DNA of 23,348 nt from a virus. This document shows positions 1-7,237 of the stretch, in pieces; the stretch's first letter is position 1; every line of letters begins with the position of its first letter. Location: the IMG/VR virus record IMGVR_UViG_3300022074_000389, positions 1-23,348 of that record; one strand, 5' to 3'. The position numbers and the translations under genes are program-made. A model generated the notes under the pieces. That model worked only from the letters and a program-made list of their open reading frames with translations. It was not told where the DNA came from and made no database searches.

Positions 1-479
1 AACTTGCCTACTGCTTTGCTGACAGCCTCCATCTCGCTTTCCTCCACCTGTAGATCCCCGTCGCATTGCAGGTCCAGGATTCCGCAGAACGCTTGAAACA
101 CCTCAAGTGGACCAAGAGCTTTACCCTCCGGAGTCTTCATCCAGTTTTTGCCGAAAAACAGACGACTCGCAGTGGCAGGGAGGGTGTAGGGGCAGGTTGC
201 CATCGCTTCTTCGTCTTTATTGGCCGCCGCGATAACCAAGTTCACATAACCGATAACCATTAAAACTTTCGGCCCCGGCTCTTTCAGCTTGCCGGTACGG
301 AATCCATGAATCTGACTGCTGTGTAGGCAGGGCTCCCCCAGGGCCAGGTCAGCCAGCTTCATTAACTGGGGCTGGGTCCACTGCGAAGCAAAGATTGACC
401 ACTTGCTTTGCCACTGTTTATGACCTTTCGGCATCAGTGACGAAGGGAGCAGGCTTGCCGGCTCAGGGTGGCCGTCCAT
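1..479 (-). CDS. unrecognised protein, partial (3' end beyond left edge)
   Basis: An open frame runs leftward from an ATG at 479-477 to the window edge with no stop, giving at least 159 residues. It begins MDGHPEPASLLPSS and holds phrases such as KGHKQWQSKWSIFASQW, SSQIHGFRTGKLKEPGPK and LGPLEVFQAFCGILDL. Upstream the frame is closed by a TAG at 522-524 and has no other ATG, GTG or TTG, so this start is firm if the gene is real. Codon use and amino-acid mix look like a soluble cytoplasmic protein; I see no signal peptide or clear membrane segment. The middle has a hydrophobic stretch (VLMVIGYVNLVIAAAN) that could be a core strand-helix. I do not recognise the family. It points the same way as the primase-helicase gene, about 420 bases downstream of it, so it may be a separate unit on that strand. 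Confidence 0.72.
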   Translation of the reverse strand, partial: MDGHPEPASLLPSSLMPKGHKQWQSKWSIFASQWTQPQLMKLADLALGEPCLHSSQIHGFRTGKLKEPGPKVLMVIGYVNLVIAAANKDEEAMATCPYTLPATASRLFFGKNWMKTPEGKALGPLEVFQAFCGILDLQCDGDLQVEESEMEAVSKAVGK

Positions 480-901
480 GGGTCGTATAAAGCAAGGGGA
501 ACTCGTCTGGCGAGAATAAACCTATTTACCTATTTCAAATCAGCATAAATAAGGACAGGTTTCGCCTTCGGCTGGAAATCCCGTTCTATCGGGCCCATCG
601 AACTGGGTAGCGCCGTAAAAATACCTAGACCGTAATTGGATAAATACCTAAAAAAAGCTCTGAGGGGGTGTGTTGTAAGTTTTGTCCTTTAATTCGAGAA
701 CCCCTGCAATTACTGGGATTCCAATGGCCAGAAATTATTAGACTCACCTGAGACTTGTCCGTTATTACCCGTTTCATGGCCAAAACCCCCTTCATGTCCG
801 TTATTGGCCGTTAATGTCCGGAAACTAATTAGTGGCCATCGAGACTTACCAGTCATACCAAGCGATCTCGAATAAAAGGACATTTTTCTCAACACACCCG
901 G
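480..901. other. non-coding region between unknown gene and primase-helicase gene; possible replication origin
   Basis: No convincing gene is seen in these 422 bases. The left part holds repeated TACCTA words (near 520-536, 622-627 and 645-650) and two small dyads near 568-595 (GCC-TTC-GGC and CCCG-TTCTAT-CGGG). The right part (about 651-917) is a long imperfect inverted repeat enclosing repeated TGTCC and TGGCC words, described separately. Lying immediately behind a primase-helicase gene makes an origin plausible, but that is inference. Confidence 0.5.
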
Positions 902-917
902 TCAGCTTTTTTCAGCC
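651..917. repeat. long imperfect inverted repeat, arms 666-698 and 867-899 plus flanks
   Basis: Positions 666-698 read forward and 867-899 read on the other strand match at 26 of 33 positions with no gap. Conserved blocks are GGGTGTGTTG (10/10), TGTCCTTT (8/8) and ATTCGAG (7/7). The symmetry goes further outward: AAAAAAGCT occurs at about 652-660 and, inverted, at about 908-916 inside the last codons of the primase gene. It goes further inward through ACTGG and ATGGCCA boxes (724-730, and inverted at 833-839). The enclosed interval is about 168 bases. It could be a symmetric origin, a tiny transposon-like element with terminal repeats, or a long-range hairpin in the RNA behind the primase gene. 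No target-site duplication was seen. Confidence 0.75.
683..838. repeat. iterated TGTCC / TGGCC words (iteron-like)
   Basis: TGTCC begins at 683, 756, 795 and 815 on the plus strand, and inverted at 878-882. Two copies are part of an 11-base exact repeat TGTCCGTTATT (756-766 and 795-805). TGGCC begins at 725, 777, 805 and 833; the last two spacings are both 28 bases. Short repeats of this density beside a replication gene resemble initiator-binding iterons, but no protein in the window is a known iteron-binding initiator. Confidence 0.5.
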
Positions 918-3193
918 CAGTAGGAATAGCTCGGCCTCCCTGCCTTGCTGGTAGTGGTCGTTCTCACTCGATGGATCTTCAGCCCAGGAACTGAGAGCAG
1001 CTCACTCAGTAGCCGCCTGACCTGCCTGGACGACATAGACAACGTATTCGCAATATCTTCTCCACTCATCGCGTTGCTCTCGTCGCGGCCTTGCAGCAGT
1101 TGCAGCAGGTTGCGGGATCCTTCGCGCAGCTTGTTCAATGAGTTCGCATCCCCGTTGTTCATCGTTTCAATTTGGAAGCTCAAGTCTTCCGTGCTTCCAC
1201 TTAATAGGAAGGTGTCTCCGCCTTGTGTCACACCGGTCCGTGGCTTCAGCACCTTGAGCAAAAACTTCGGCTCATCCTTCTCGCTATTGGGATCTCGGAT
1301 GATGCCCCAGATGTCGCTGGTGCCCGCTCCGATAAATGCAGAGCCATAAAGGTCTTGCATCCCAATATCAGACCGTGGCCCAGACTTGTGCATGTTGCTC
1401 TTGCGCAGGTGGTGGGTGAGCACGATCGCGCAGCCACACTCCGCCGCCAGGCTGTTCAGCAAATACATGTAGGTGCCTATTTCGGTCTCGTTTAGGTCCG
1501 CCCCACCGCCGAACAGCGACACCATGGAGTCCATCAGCACATATTTGGCGTTGTGCTCTGTGATCCACTGGCGCAACTCAGGGAACATTCCAGCGTTGAA
1601 CTTGAACTTCACCGCCACTGATTGTTTGGGCACGTTCAACTGCATCAGCTGGTTCTTGGCCCACATGTTTGAGTCCGACTCGTCCTTCTGGACAATCAGC
1701 ACATTTCCCTTCGTGGTCTTCAATGCACCTGCAAACAGTGACCCGTTGGCTGCGGCCTCTGCCATTCGGTAGATCAGCACTGACTTTCCCACTCCCCCGT
1801 CGCTGCCAACGATCGTCAGGGCGTTGAACGCCAGTAATCTTTCGATCGCGACTTCAATCGGTTTTGCATTTCCGACCACGTCTTCCCAGAAGCCCTCAGG
1901 GGTAGGTGCTTTCTCTTCAAACAGGTGTTGCACCAAAACCTTCATCTCCTTTTCTGAACAGTCCAGGGCCTTACCTAAATTCTGATAGGCCGCTTGGCGT
2001 TCCAGTGGCGTGTCCATATCATCGATCTCTTCCATGGCCTTTTTGAAGGCCTCGACCTTTTTGAGTACAGAAACCTTGAGCTGGGTGTGATCAATGCCGG
2101 TCGGTGGCTTAGCCCACTTCGGCGGTTTCCAGCCATTTTCAACTGCAAGAGCCCATGCTGCACCCCATGGCTGCACTTCCTCACCACCAGTTCCGCTGTT
2201 GATTAGTGATTCTGCGAACGAGTGCAGTGAACCACCGTTGACCGGTTCGCTGCCTTGGGAGCCATCCCAATCAGACTTTTTGTCCCAGTCGCCTCCTTCG
2301 AGCCAGGCCCTGAAAATCGACCAATCATCAATGCCTTTCGCAAGACTCAGTACGAGACGGCGCATCACTCCGTAGTGGCCAGCAAAACCAGTCCCAGCTT
2401 TGCCTCCCCGGTATGGCCAATACTTCTGCATCTGCCTGAGCAGCTTGACTTTTCGGCCTGGACTTAACAAATCCATTGCGGATTGGTCTGATTCTCTGCT
2501 GGTGGTGCTCGTCTCCTCTTTGTTTACCTTGAGATGCTTTGTCGCCATGTGGCGCACCAAACCGAAAATCATCCACTCAGGCAGCTCCGGTATCTCAACG
2601 TCAGCCGGGCTACTGCCCTCTTGCCATCTATAGAAATACTCGTCTCCTATGGGATGCTTACCCTCGATGACGGCATGAAACATCGTCGTCTCGTCCGGCT
2701 TGTCCTTGTCTCCTTTCTTTTCGTAAAGAAACTCAAAACCCTTGGTCGGCATGTCAGCTCCGGGAATTGAAAACCCCTTTAGAAGTTCAGTCCATGCCTC
2801 TGGCACTTGCATCAATGCCCTAAATCGTCCCGGTCTGCCGCTGGTGTTGATGGGTGACGGGGGTAGGTCACTGACCGGTCGGGAGAACAGCGTCTCGAAA
2901 TCGATCGATGCAGATTTAATGATTTCTCCTGTGGGTGAGACTTCCTCTCCATCGAAATCAAGCCAACAAAGCCGCCCTACTTTCGATCCAGTCATCAGCC
3001 CGATCCCTGTGTAGATCGGCTCTGATGCCTTTTTTGCCAGAGCTTTTTCAGCTGACAGCCATTTAGACGGGTCGCTGTTCCAATTCGTCTCAATCGGTCT
3101 CTTATTGACAACACATATAAATCGAGCCGACTCAGGCAAACCAGCCAATGGACCCAAACCAATCACCTGATCACTTGATTGTTTTTCTCGCAT
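902..3193 (-). CDS. primase-helicase: N-terminal prim-pol-like domain fused to RecA-type hexameric helicase ATPase
   Basis: A 763-residue replication protein expected to make primers and unwind DNA at the phage fork. The N-terminal third resembles archaeo-eukaryotic type primase/polymerase (prim-pol) domains: LDFDGEE at residues 78-84 supplies the metal-binding D-x-D pair (D79, D81), followed by SGRPGRFRALM. The C-terminal half is a RepA/DnaB-like ATPase with Walker A GSDGGVGKS near residues 462-470, a Walker B-like strand YVLMDSM near 548-554, and a switch segment VLTHHLRKSN near 590-600. The last 70 residues look like a winged helix (MSGEDIANTLSMSSRQVRRLL). The ATG at 3191-3193 has no obvious Shine-Dalgarno. 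It is divergent from the polymerase operon across about 310 bases. The prim-pol assignment is less certain than the ATPase, because I rely mainly on the D-x-D motif and overall architecture. Confidence 0.87.
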   Translation of the reverse strand: MREKQSSDQVIGLGPLAGLPESARFICVVNKRPIETNWNSDPSKWLSAEKALAKKASEPIYTGIGLMTGSKVGRLCWLDFDGEEVSPTGEIIKSASIDFETLFSRPVSDLPPSPINTSGRPGRFRALMQVPEAWTELLKGFSIPGADMPTKGFEFLYEKKGDKDKPDETTMFHAVIEGKHPIGDEYFYRWQEGSSPADVEIPELPEWMIFGLVRHMATKHLKVNKEETSTTSRESDQSAMDLLSPGRKVKLLRQMQKYWPYRGGKAGTGFAGHYGVMRRLVLSLAKGIDDWSIFRAWLEGGDWDKKSDWDGSQGSEPVNGGSLHSFAESLINSGTGGEEVQPWGAAWALAVENGWKPPKWAKPPTGIDHTQLKVSVLKKVEAFKKAMEEIDDMDTPLERQAAYQNLGKALDCSEKEMKVLVQHLFEEKAPTPEGFWEDVVGNAKPIEVAIERLLAFNALTIVGSDGGVGKSVLIYRMAEAAANGSLFAGALKTTKGNVLIVQKDESDSNMWAKNQLMQLNVPKQSVAVKFKFNAGMFPELRQWITEHNAKYVLMDSMVSLFGGGADLNETEIGTYMYLLNSLAAECGCAIVLTHHLRKSNMHKSGPRSDIGMQDLYGSAFIGAGTSDIWGIIRDPNSEKDEPKFLLKVLKPRTGVTQGGDTFLLSGSTEDLSFQIETMNNGDANSLNKLREGSRNLLQLLQGRDESNAMSGEDIANTLSMSSRQVRRLLSELLSVPGLKIHRVRTTTTSKAGRPSYSYWAEKS

Positions 3194-3505
3194 CTGAGAT
3201 GAATATGCAGACGGTTTCTAGGCTCACCTAAACAGACTGGCCACTTAAGTAAGTATTAAGAGGATCTGGTTTTGGCCGAACCCGTTGAGCCAACTAAAGG
3301 TAGATCGAGTAGACCGGTCACGACTTCGAGTTTTCTGGTTGCCGGATCCTGCCTACATCGGTATGTTCCGTGCGAGCCGAGGCTCCTCAAGTCCATTCTT
3401 CCCTTCTATGGCGGTTTTTCTTTTGATTCCACTTCTCGCAGCCTTGACCCGTCATCGCCGTAGTCCCCTCAAAAGCAGCCCGAACTACACCGGTCTGTAT
3501 ATGTG
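3194..3505. promoter_or_regulatory. divergent intergenic region, presumed to carry both early promoters
   Basis: This gap separates the leftward primase-helicase gene from the rightward polymerase operon, so promoters for both must lie here or nearby. I do not see a convincing -35/-10 pair. Visible dyads are GACCGGTC at 3312-3319 and GAGCC-GA-GGCTC at 3374-3385, either of which could be an operator. The same 8-base GACCGGTC also occurs at 2873-2880 and 7244-7251, so it is not specific to this gap. A possible leader ORF is listed separately. Confidence 0.45.
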
Positions 3506-3506
3506 A
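3408..3506 (+). CDS. possible 32-aa hydrophobic leader peptide
   Basis: An ATG at 3408 opens a 32-codon frame beginning MAVFLLIPLLAALTRHRR, a short hydrophobic segment followed by basic residues. Its TGA (3504-3506) overlaps the ATG of the next gene as TGATG, the coupling seen at several real junctions in this window. The frame is open upstream to 3285. There is no clear ribosome binding site, and such a frame can arise by chance, so this is a weak call. Confidence 0.22.
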   Translation: MAVFLLIPLLAALTRHRRSPLKSSPNYTGLYM

Positions 3507-3931
3507 TGGCCAACATCATTTTTTCGTGGGATGACGACGAACTAAAAGAAGCTTCGTCTGATGCTCTTCTTTTCAACCCTGAGCAGCTTCAGGCCATGGC
3601 TCTTCGTTATCTGAAGGCTTTGGTCTTTCAGCACGAAGCGATCGAGATTTACTATCTCATCAACATGGTCACTAATGAGAATTGTGACTTCATCGGCGTT
3701 TTCACCGCCTATGTCGAAGATCGGCAGATTCTCAGCCACTTACTGACCGTTCTTGACAACGTTTCATGCGAGTTTGAGCCACCCAACAATGAAGTTGTTG
3801 ATGCTGCACTTGATGTGGCAGCCAGCGAACGCGGGAAGCTCAAGCATCAACTGAACGTCAATCTGCTCGAAGATCTTTTCGAGAAATCCGAACCCGACAT
3901 TGACCCAGACACCAATGGAAAACCGTTCTAA
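3506..3931 (+). CDS. hypothetical acidic protein, first gene of the early operon
   Basis: A 141-residue protein (142 if the adjacent GTG at 3503 is used) beginning MANIIFSWDDDELKEAS. It is acidic and mostly helical by eye, with FNPEQLQAMALRYLKAL, FTAYVEDRQILSHLL and an acidic C-terminus (LLEDLFEKSEPDIDPD). I see no signal peptide, membrane segment, metal-binding motif or known family. It is the first clear gene rightward of the divergent gap and overlaps the next gene by 17 bases, so it belongs to the replication operon. Small acidic proteins at this position in phages are often early host-modifying factors, but nothing in the sequence proves that. Confidence 0.75.
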   Translation: MANIIFSWDDDELKEASSDALLFNPEQLQAMALRYLKALVFQHEAIEIYYLINMVTNENCDFIGVFTAYVEDRQILSHLLTVLDNVSCEFEPPNNEVVDAALDVAASERGKLKHQLNVNLLEDLFEKSEPDIDPDTNGKPF

Positions 3932-4175
3932 TCAAGGCCAAGCCAAAACCCGCGCTCCGGGCGAAGGTATCCACTTTTTCAGCCACACGCTTAGCCGGTA
4001 TTTGCGCCCTGCTGATTGTTACGACATGGACGACAAAGAACTTGGCATCCTATGGGCCGAGTGCAAAGCGACCGCAAGCCGCGATGACGACAAGATCAAA
4101 ATCGGTCGTGTTCGTAGCGCCAAAACTTTTGAACAGCTATGTGAACTTATCCTTGAGGGCAAGGTCGAGTCATGA
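3915..4175 (+). CDS. small hypothetical protein preceding DNA polymerase
   Basis: An 86-residue protein starting at ATG 3915; the frame is open five codons further, to a TTG at 3900. It reads MENRSNQGQAKTRAPG at the N-terminus, with a basic, probably flexible lead, then HFFSHTLSRYLRPADCYDMD and KTFEQLCELILEGKVES. No family is recognised. It overlaps the upstream gene by 17 bases, and its stop overlaps the polymerase start as ATGA (4172-4175), so its translation is probably coupled to the polymerase. A polymerase accessory role would fit the position only. Confidence 0.72.
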   Translation: MENRSNQGQAKTRAPGEGIHFFSHTLSRYLRPADCYDMDDKELGILWAECKATASRDDDKIKIGRVRSAKTFEQLCELILEGKVES

Positions 4176-6013
4176 TCAAAGACAGTATTAGCAAAAACTT
4201 TGCTTTAGTCGGTGACAGGTTTGCTGCTGACATGGAAACGGCACTCGCTCCTGAGTGTTTCAAAGGTAGGGATTGTGTTCGTCTCTTTCAGGCCTATAGC
4301 CCTGATCATGAGTTCTCGATTGATCTAGCCCAGTTGGATGACGATGAGTGGTCTGAACTGAAATTCAATCTCGAAAATCCAGATCTGAACACCATTTGGC
4401 ACAACGCCAATTTTGATTTAAGGGTGTTGCAAGCCTGTGGAATCAATGTTGGTGGTCATATCGATGACACCATGTTGATGGCATACCTGCTCACCAATGG
4501 GCAGGTGGTCGATTCCAAGTTCAAATCAAACGTTTCACTTGCAGCTTGCGCATTCCGTCAACTCGGGCAGCAAGTTTCCAAGGAATTGCAAGCTCAGGAC
4601 TGGATGAACAAGTCTCTAAGCGAAGAGGATTTCACCTATGCAATGAATGATGTTCGAGTTACCTGGCAACTTTTTTGTCACATGGAACCGCAGATCTTTG
4701 AACACGATCTAGCGCGTGTCTACGAGATCGAATTGAAAGCCCTGCTTCCGACCATCCAGATGGAATCAACAGGTCTTCACATGGATCGATCGTTGATCGA
4801 CAGTCAGATGCTTGAGCTTGACGAGACTCGCAATGATTCCCAGTCAGAGTTCGTCAATGAGTTGCATGTTCAGCTCATGGATCACGGGCATGACGGTCTG
4901 CCGACGTTGTCCAATGGCCTGGTCAACCTGAACAAGAAATCGACGAAGGACGCCGAGGGCAACAAAATTCCTGCCGGTTTCAATCCAGGCAGCTCCGCCC
5001 AGCTCCTCGACGTTTTCAAAAAGATCGGGATCGAGCCTAAGGACAGGACTGGTAAGCCCTCTGTTAATCAGCAGCTACTTGCCGACTACAAGGAATACCA
5101 GATCATCCGGACCTACTTGGTTTGGAAGAAAGCCGACAAGCACCTGCAAATGTGCAAAACGCTGATTAAGCATCAGCAGGAAGACGGGCGGATCTATGCC
5201 CGATTTAATCAATCGGGTACGTTTACGGGCCGTTACAGCAGCAGCACTCCCAACTTGCAGAACATCCCCAGAGGTGAATTGCGCTATGTGTTCACTGCGC
5301 CTCCAGGCCGTGAGCTAGTTGACCTCGATTACACCGGTATGGAGCTGGTGGGTCTGTGCTCAAAGCGAGTGGCTAATGAGCCCGCCATGGCTAGTGCATT
5401 CATTGAAGGCAAAGATGTTCACCGATCGACTGCCTCGAAGATGTTCTCGCTTCCAGAAGACGAGATCACAGATGAACAGCGCCGTCTCGCTAAAAGCGTC
5501 AACTTCGCTGCGGCTTACGGATCATCGCCTGGTGGAATCGTTGCTTACTTTCAAAGCCTTGGAATGACGATTTCCCTTGAGCAGGGCACGGACTTTCTGA
5601 ATGCCTGGATTGAAGCCTATCCCAACATCTACAAGTGGCATAACACCTGTAAAAACTTGGTCGATGCTGGTGAACCGGTTCGCATGGTTGATGGTCGTCG
5701 TTGCTTTCTTAACGGTGTCCGATCAAAGCACACGATTATGTGCAACAACATCGTTCAGGGATCTTGCGCTTCTGCAATGAAGCTTGCTCTCTACGGCATC
5801 TACAACGCCATGCCTGGCATTGATTCCAGTGCCCGCCTGGTCGGTGTCATCCATGATGAAGTTCTTATCGAGTGTGAGAAAGGTAAAGGACAGGCCATTC
5901 TGGATATGGCTAGGGCTCACATGATTCAGGCCGGTAGTGAGATCTTCGGATCGTCTGTCTCTTTCGCGGCTGATGGTGGGATCGGCAATAGCTGGGGAGC
6001 CGCTAAGTCATGA
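4172..6013 (+). CDS. polA: family A DNA polymerase (Klenow-like, with 3'-5' exonuclease)
   Basis: A 613-residue replicative DNA polymerase of the Pol I/T7 type, lacking the 5'-3' exonuclease domain. The proofreading domain is N-terminal: Exo I AADMET (D19, E21), Exo II HNANFD (D82), Exo III YAMND (Y156, D160). The polymerase domain contains NLQNIPRGELR, motif A VDLDYTGME (catalytic D386), motif B RRLAKSVNFAAAYG (R437, K441, F445, Y449) and motif C HDEV (H561, D562, E563). All expected catalytic residues are present. F445 is the position equivalent to E. coli Phe762, which affects nucleotide discrimination and has been used in marine virology as a lifestyle marker. Start ATG 4172 overlaps the upstream stop; the stop overlaps the next start (ATGA, 6010-6013). 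The symbol is used in the family sense only. Confidence 0.97.
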   Translation: MIKDSISKNFALVGDRFAADMETALAPECFKGRDCVRLFQAYSPDHEFSIDLAQLDDDEWSELKFNLENPDLNTIWHNANFDLRVLQACGINVGGHIDDTMLMAYLLTNGQVVDSKFKSNVSLAACAFRQLGQQVSKELQAQDWMNKSLSEEDFTYAMNDVRVTWQLFCHMEPQIFEHDLARVYEIELKALLPTIQMESTGLHMDRSLIDSQMLELDETRNDSQSEFVNELHVQLMDHGHDGLPTLSNGLVNLNKKSTKDAEGNKIPAGFNPGSSAQLLDVFKKIGIEPKDRTGKPSVNQQLLADYKEYQIIRTYLVWKKADKHLQMCKTLIKHQQEDGRIYARFNQSGTFTGRYSSSTPNLQNIPRGELRYVFTAPPGRELVDLDYTGMELVGLCSKRVANEPAMASAFIEGKDVHRSTASKMFSLPEDEITDEQRRLAKSVNFAAAYGSSPGGIVAYFQSLGMTISLEQGTDFLNAWIEAYPNIYKWHNTCKNLVDAGEPVRMVDGRRCFLNGVRSKHTIMCNNIVQGSCASAMKLALYGIYNAMPGIDSSARLVGVIHDEVLIECEKGKGQAILDMARAHMIQAGSEIFGSSVSFAADGGIGNSWGAAKS

Positions 6014-6288
6014 GCCAACACGATCCAGTAGTCGAAGCAAAGATCAAAAGGGGATCAGGCAAACCCAAATATCAGATTGGCGATGTTGTCTTTCGAGCTA
6101 CCAGACCGTTTGCTCGATACCACGACGAAGAAGAACCGGGGCGGGTAATCAGTGTCTATACGAAGCGAAATGAACGCGGCGCGTATTACTTCTACTACGA
6201 CGTTTTGTGGGGCAGCTCCAGAAGGCCATCGACCCACGCGCAACACCGGCTCAAGCTCATGACCATCTCTCCTTCTCAAGAAAAATGA
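6010..6288 (+). CDS. small beta-rich hypothetical protein (SH3/KOW-like by eye)
   Basis: A 92-residue protein coupled to its neighbours by ATGA overlaps at both ends. After a charged lead (MSQHDPVVEAKIKRGSG) come alternating strands: KYQIGDVVFRATRP, EPGRVISVYTKRN and AYYFYYDVLWG, then HAQHRLKLM. A turn-rich start with GDVV followed by a V-I-S-V-Y strand and an aromatic strand resembles small SH3-like or KOW-type barrels, which commonly bind nucleic acid or proteins. That is a fold impression, not a family match. Position between polymerase and dCTP deaminase suggests a role in replication or nucleotide metabolism. Confidence 0.75.
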   Translation: MSQHDPVVEAKIKRGSGKPKYQIGDVVFRATRPFARYHDEEEPGRVISVYTKRNERGAYYFYYDVLWGSSRRPSTHAQHRLKLMTISPSQEK

Positions 6289-6806
6289 TTCTTTCTGACT
6301 CCACGCTTCACGAATTCGCCCGTAACGGGTTGGTTTCTCCTTACGAACCTGAGAACATTCAGGGCTGCTCCATCGACTTGACTCTTGGAGACACGATCAA
6401 GGTTGAAACTCCAAAAGGCTTCAACAGTGTTTTTGAAGAGATCGAGATTAAGAGCAATCCCTTCCTGTTAATGCCGGGTCAGTTTGTACTCGCTTCTACT
6501 GCAGAGAAGATCAAAGTGCCAAACAACCACTGCGCAAGTTTGCTGCTCAGATCCACTGCCGCTCGCGCTGGGTTCGAGCATTCATTTTCAGGATGGTGCG
6601 ATCCGGGGTTTGAGGGAGAGCTTGTTTTAGAACTTCGCAACAACCTGCAGAATCACACCCTCGAACTGATGGCCGGTATGCGCTTGGTCCAGCTGGTGGT
6701 TCACAAGCTTGATCGGAACGCAAGTTCCTACGAATTGCGTGGCCACTATCAGCATCAACGCGGTGTGGTGGAGAGCAACAACTTTTTTGATCGTCTTGCA
6801 GCCTGA
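6285..6806 (+). CDS. dcd: dCTP deaminase / dUTPase-superfamily protein
   Basis: A 173-residue member of the trimeric dUTPase/dCTP deaminase superfamily, expected to deaminate dCTP to dUTP and so feed dTTP synthesis; some relatives also hydrolyse dUTP. The frame is open to 6207, but ATG 6285 fits: it gives the typical N-terminus MILSDSTLHEFARNGLVSPY and overlaps the upstream stop as ATGA. Family motifs are GCSIDLTLGD (residues about 29-38), LLRSTAARAGFEHS, and GWCDPGFEGELVLELRNN with the likely catalytic Glu116 in VLELRN. The usual I of the GWIDPGF motif is C here, a mild change. It sits between the polymerase operon genes and a DUF3310 gene, a typical phage nucleotide-supply context. I cannot tell mono- from bifunctional activity. 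Confidence 0.9.
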   Translation: MILSDSTLHEFARNGLVSPYEPENIQGCSIDLTLGDTIKVETPKGFNSVFEEIEIKSNPFLLMPGQFVLASTAEKIKVPNNHCASLLLRSTAARAGFEHSFSGWCDPGFEGELVLELRNNLQNHTLELMAGMRLVQLVVHKLDRNASSYELRGHYQHQRGVVESNNFFDRLAA

Positions 6807-6808
6807 CC

Positions 6809-7033
6809 ATGATTAACAAAGCACAGCACCCTGATCACTATTGCACTGGGGAGATCGAGTGTATTGATTCCATTCGAGCTTCGCTTTCTCGCGAGGGCTT
6901 TCTCGGCTACTGCAAAGGTAATTTGCAAAAATATATCTGGCGCTATGAGAAAAAACACGATGATCCCCTCGAAGATCTTCTCAAGGCAAAAGACTACTTG
7001 GAGTGGATGATTGAGGAGTTTTCAGTAAAATGA
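6809..7033 (+). CDS. DUF3310 family small protein
   Basis: A 74-residue protein matching the compact DUF3310 pattern found in many phages and related to part of T7 gp1.7 (a nucleotide kinase): PDHYCTGEIECIDSI at the start, GYCKGNLQKYIWRYEKK in the middle and DLLKAKDYLEWMIEE at the end. Conserved features are HY near the N-terminus, G-N-x-x-K-Y-x-W-R in the centre, and the K-A-x-x-Y-L helix. It starts two bases after the dCTP deaminase stop, supporting a nucleotide-metabolism or early role. The domain alone has no established reaction in most phages. Confidence 0.87.
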   Translation: MINKAQHPDHYCTGEIECIDSIRASLSREGFLGYCKGNLQKYIWRYEKKHDDPLEDLLKAKDYLEWMIEEFSVK

Positions 7034-7052
7034 ATATAGTTATGCAGCCTGC

Positions 7053-7211
7053 GTGGACCAATCCACCAGATCTGAAGTCCTTCGCAAGCTTCATGAAGCT
7101 GTGTCTAACGCAACGGCGGGTGAAATCCACCGTGCTACTGACTTCCTTACTTTTGCACGTTCGGTCAGATTGGGAAAAAATGACCTTCGTAAGAAGGGAA
7201 GATCTCGTTAA
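7053..7211 (+). CDS. possible 52-aa basic protein (GTG start), frame uncertain
   Basis: A frame from GTG 7053 to TAA 7209-7211 encodes 52 residues beginning VDQSTRSEVLRKLHEAV and ending in a basic tail (RLGKNDLRKKGRSR). It has a helical, charged composition and uses codons like its neighbours (GAA, CGT, GCT, GAC). About 60% of first codon positions are purine by hand count, against about 53% for the competing frame. The competing frame, 7030-7233 (67 codons from ATG, overlapping the upstream stop as ATGA), yields a leucine- and tryptophan-containing sequence with less convincing composition but a better-placed start. Only one of the two is likely real. I prefer this one slightly. Confidence 0.42.
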   Translation: MDQSTRSEVLRKLHEAVSNATAGEIHRATDFLTFARSVRLGKNDLRKKGRSR

Positions 7212-7237
7212 GCTAACCCTCAAATTTTGTTGATCGC

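Noticed and set aside
710-895. 61-codon leftward frame inside the inverted repeat
   Set aside because: It lies wholly between the repeat arms, its residues follow the repeated TGTCC/TGGCC words, and it has no ribosome binding site or family resemblance.
666-899. Insertion sequence or transposon with terminal repeats
   Set aside because: No transposase fits in 234 bases and no target-site duplication is visible. The symmetry continues past the supposed ends, so I kept it as an inverted repeat and not a mobile element.
945-3014. Several rightward frames of 60-134 codons opposite the primase-helicase gene
   Set aside because: They are antisense shadows of a strongly supported coding frame, with no motifs of their own.
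3312-3319. GACCGGTC palindrome as a specific early operator
   Set aside because: The same eight bases also occur inside coding sequence at 2873-2880 and 7244-7251, so specificity to the promoter gap is not supported.
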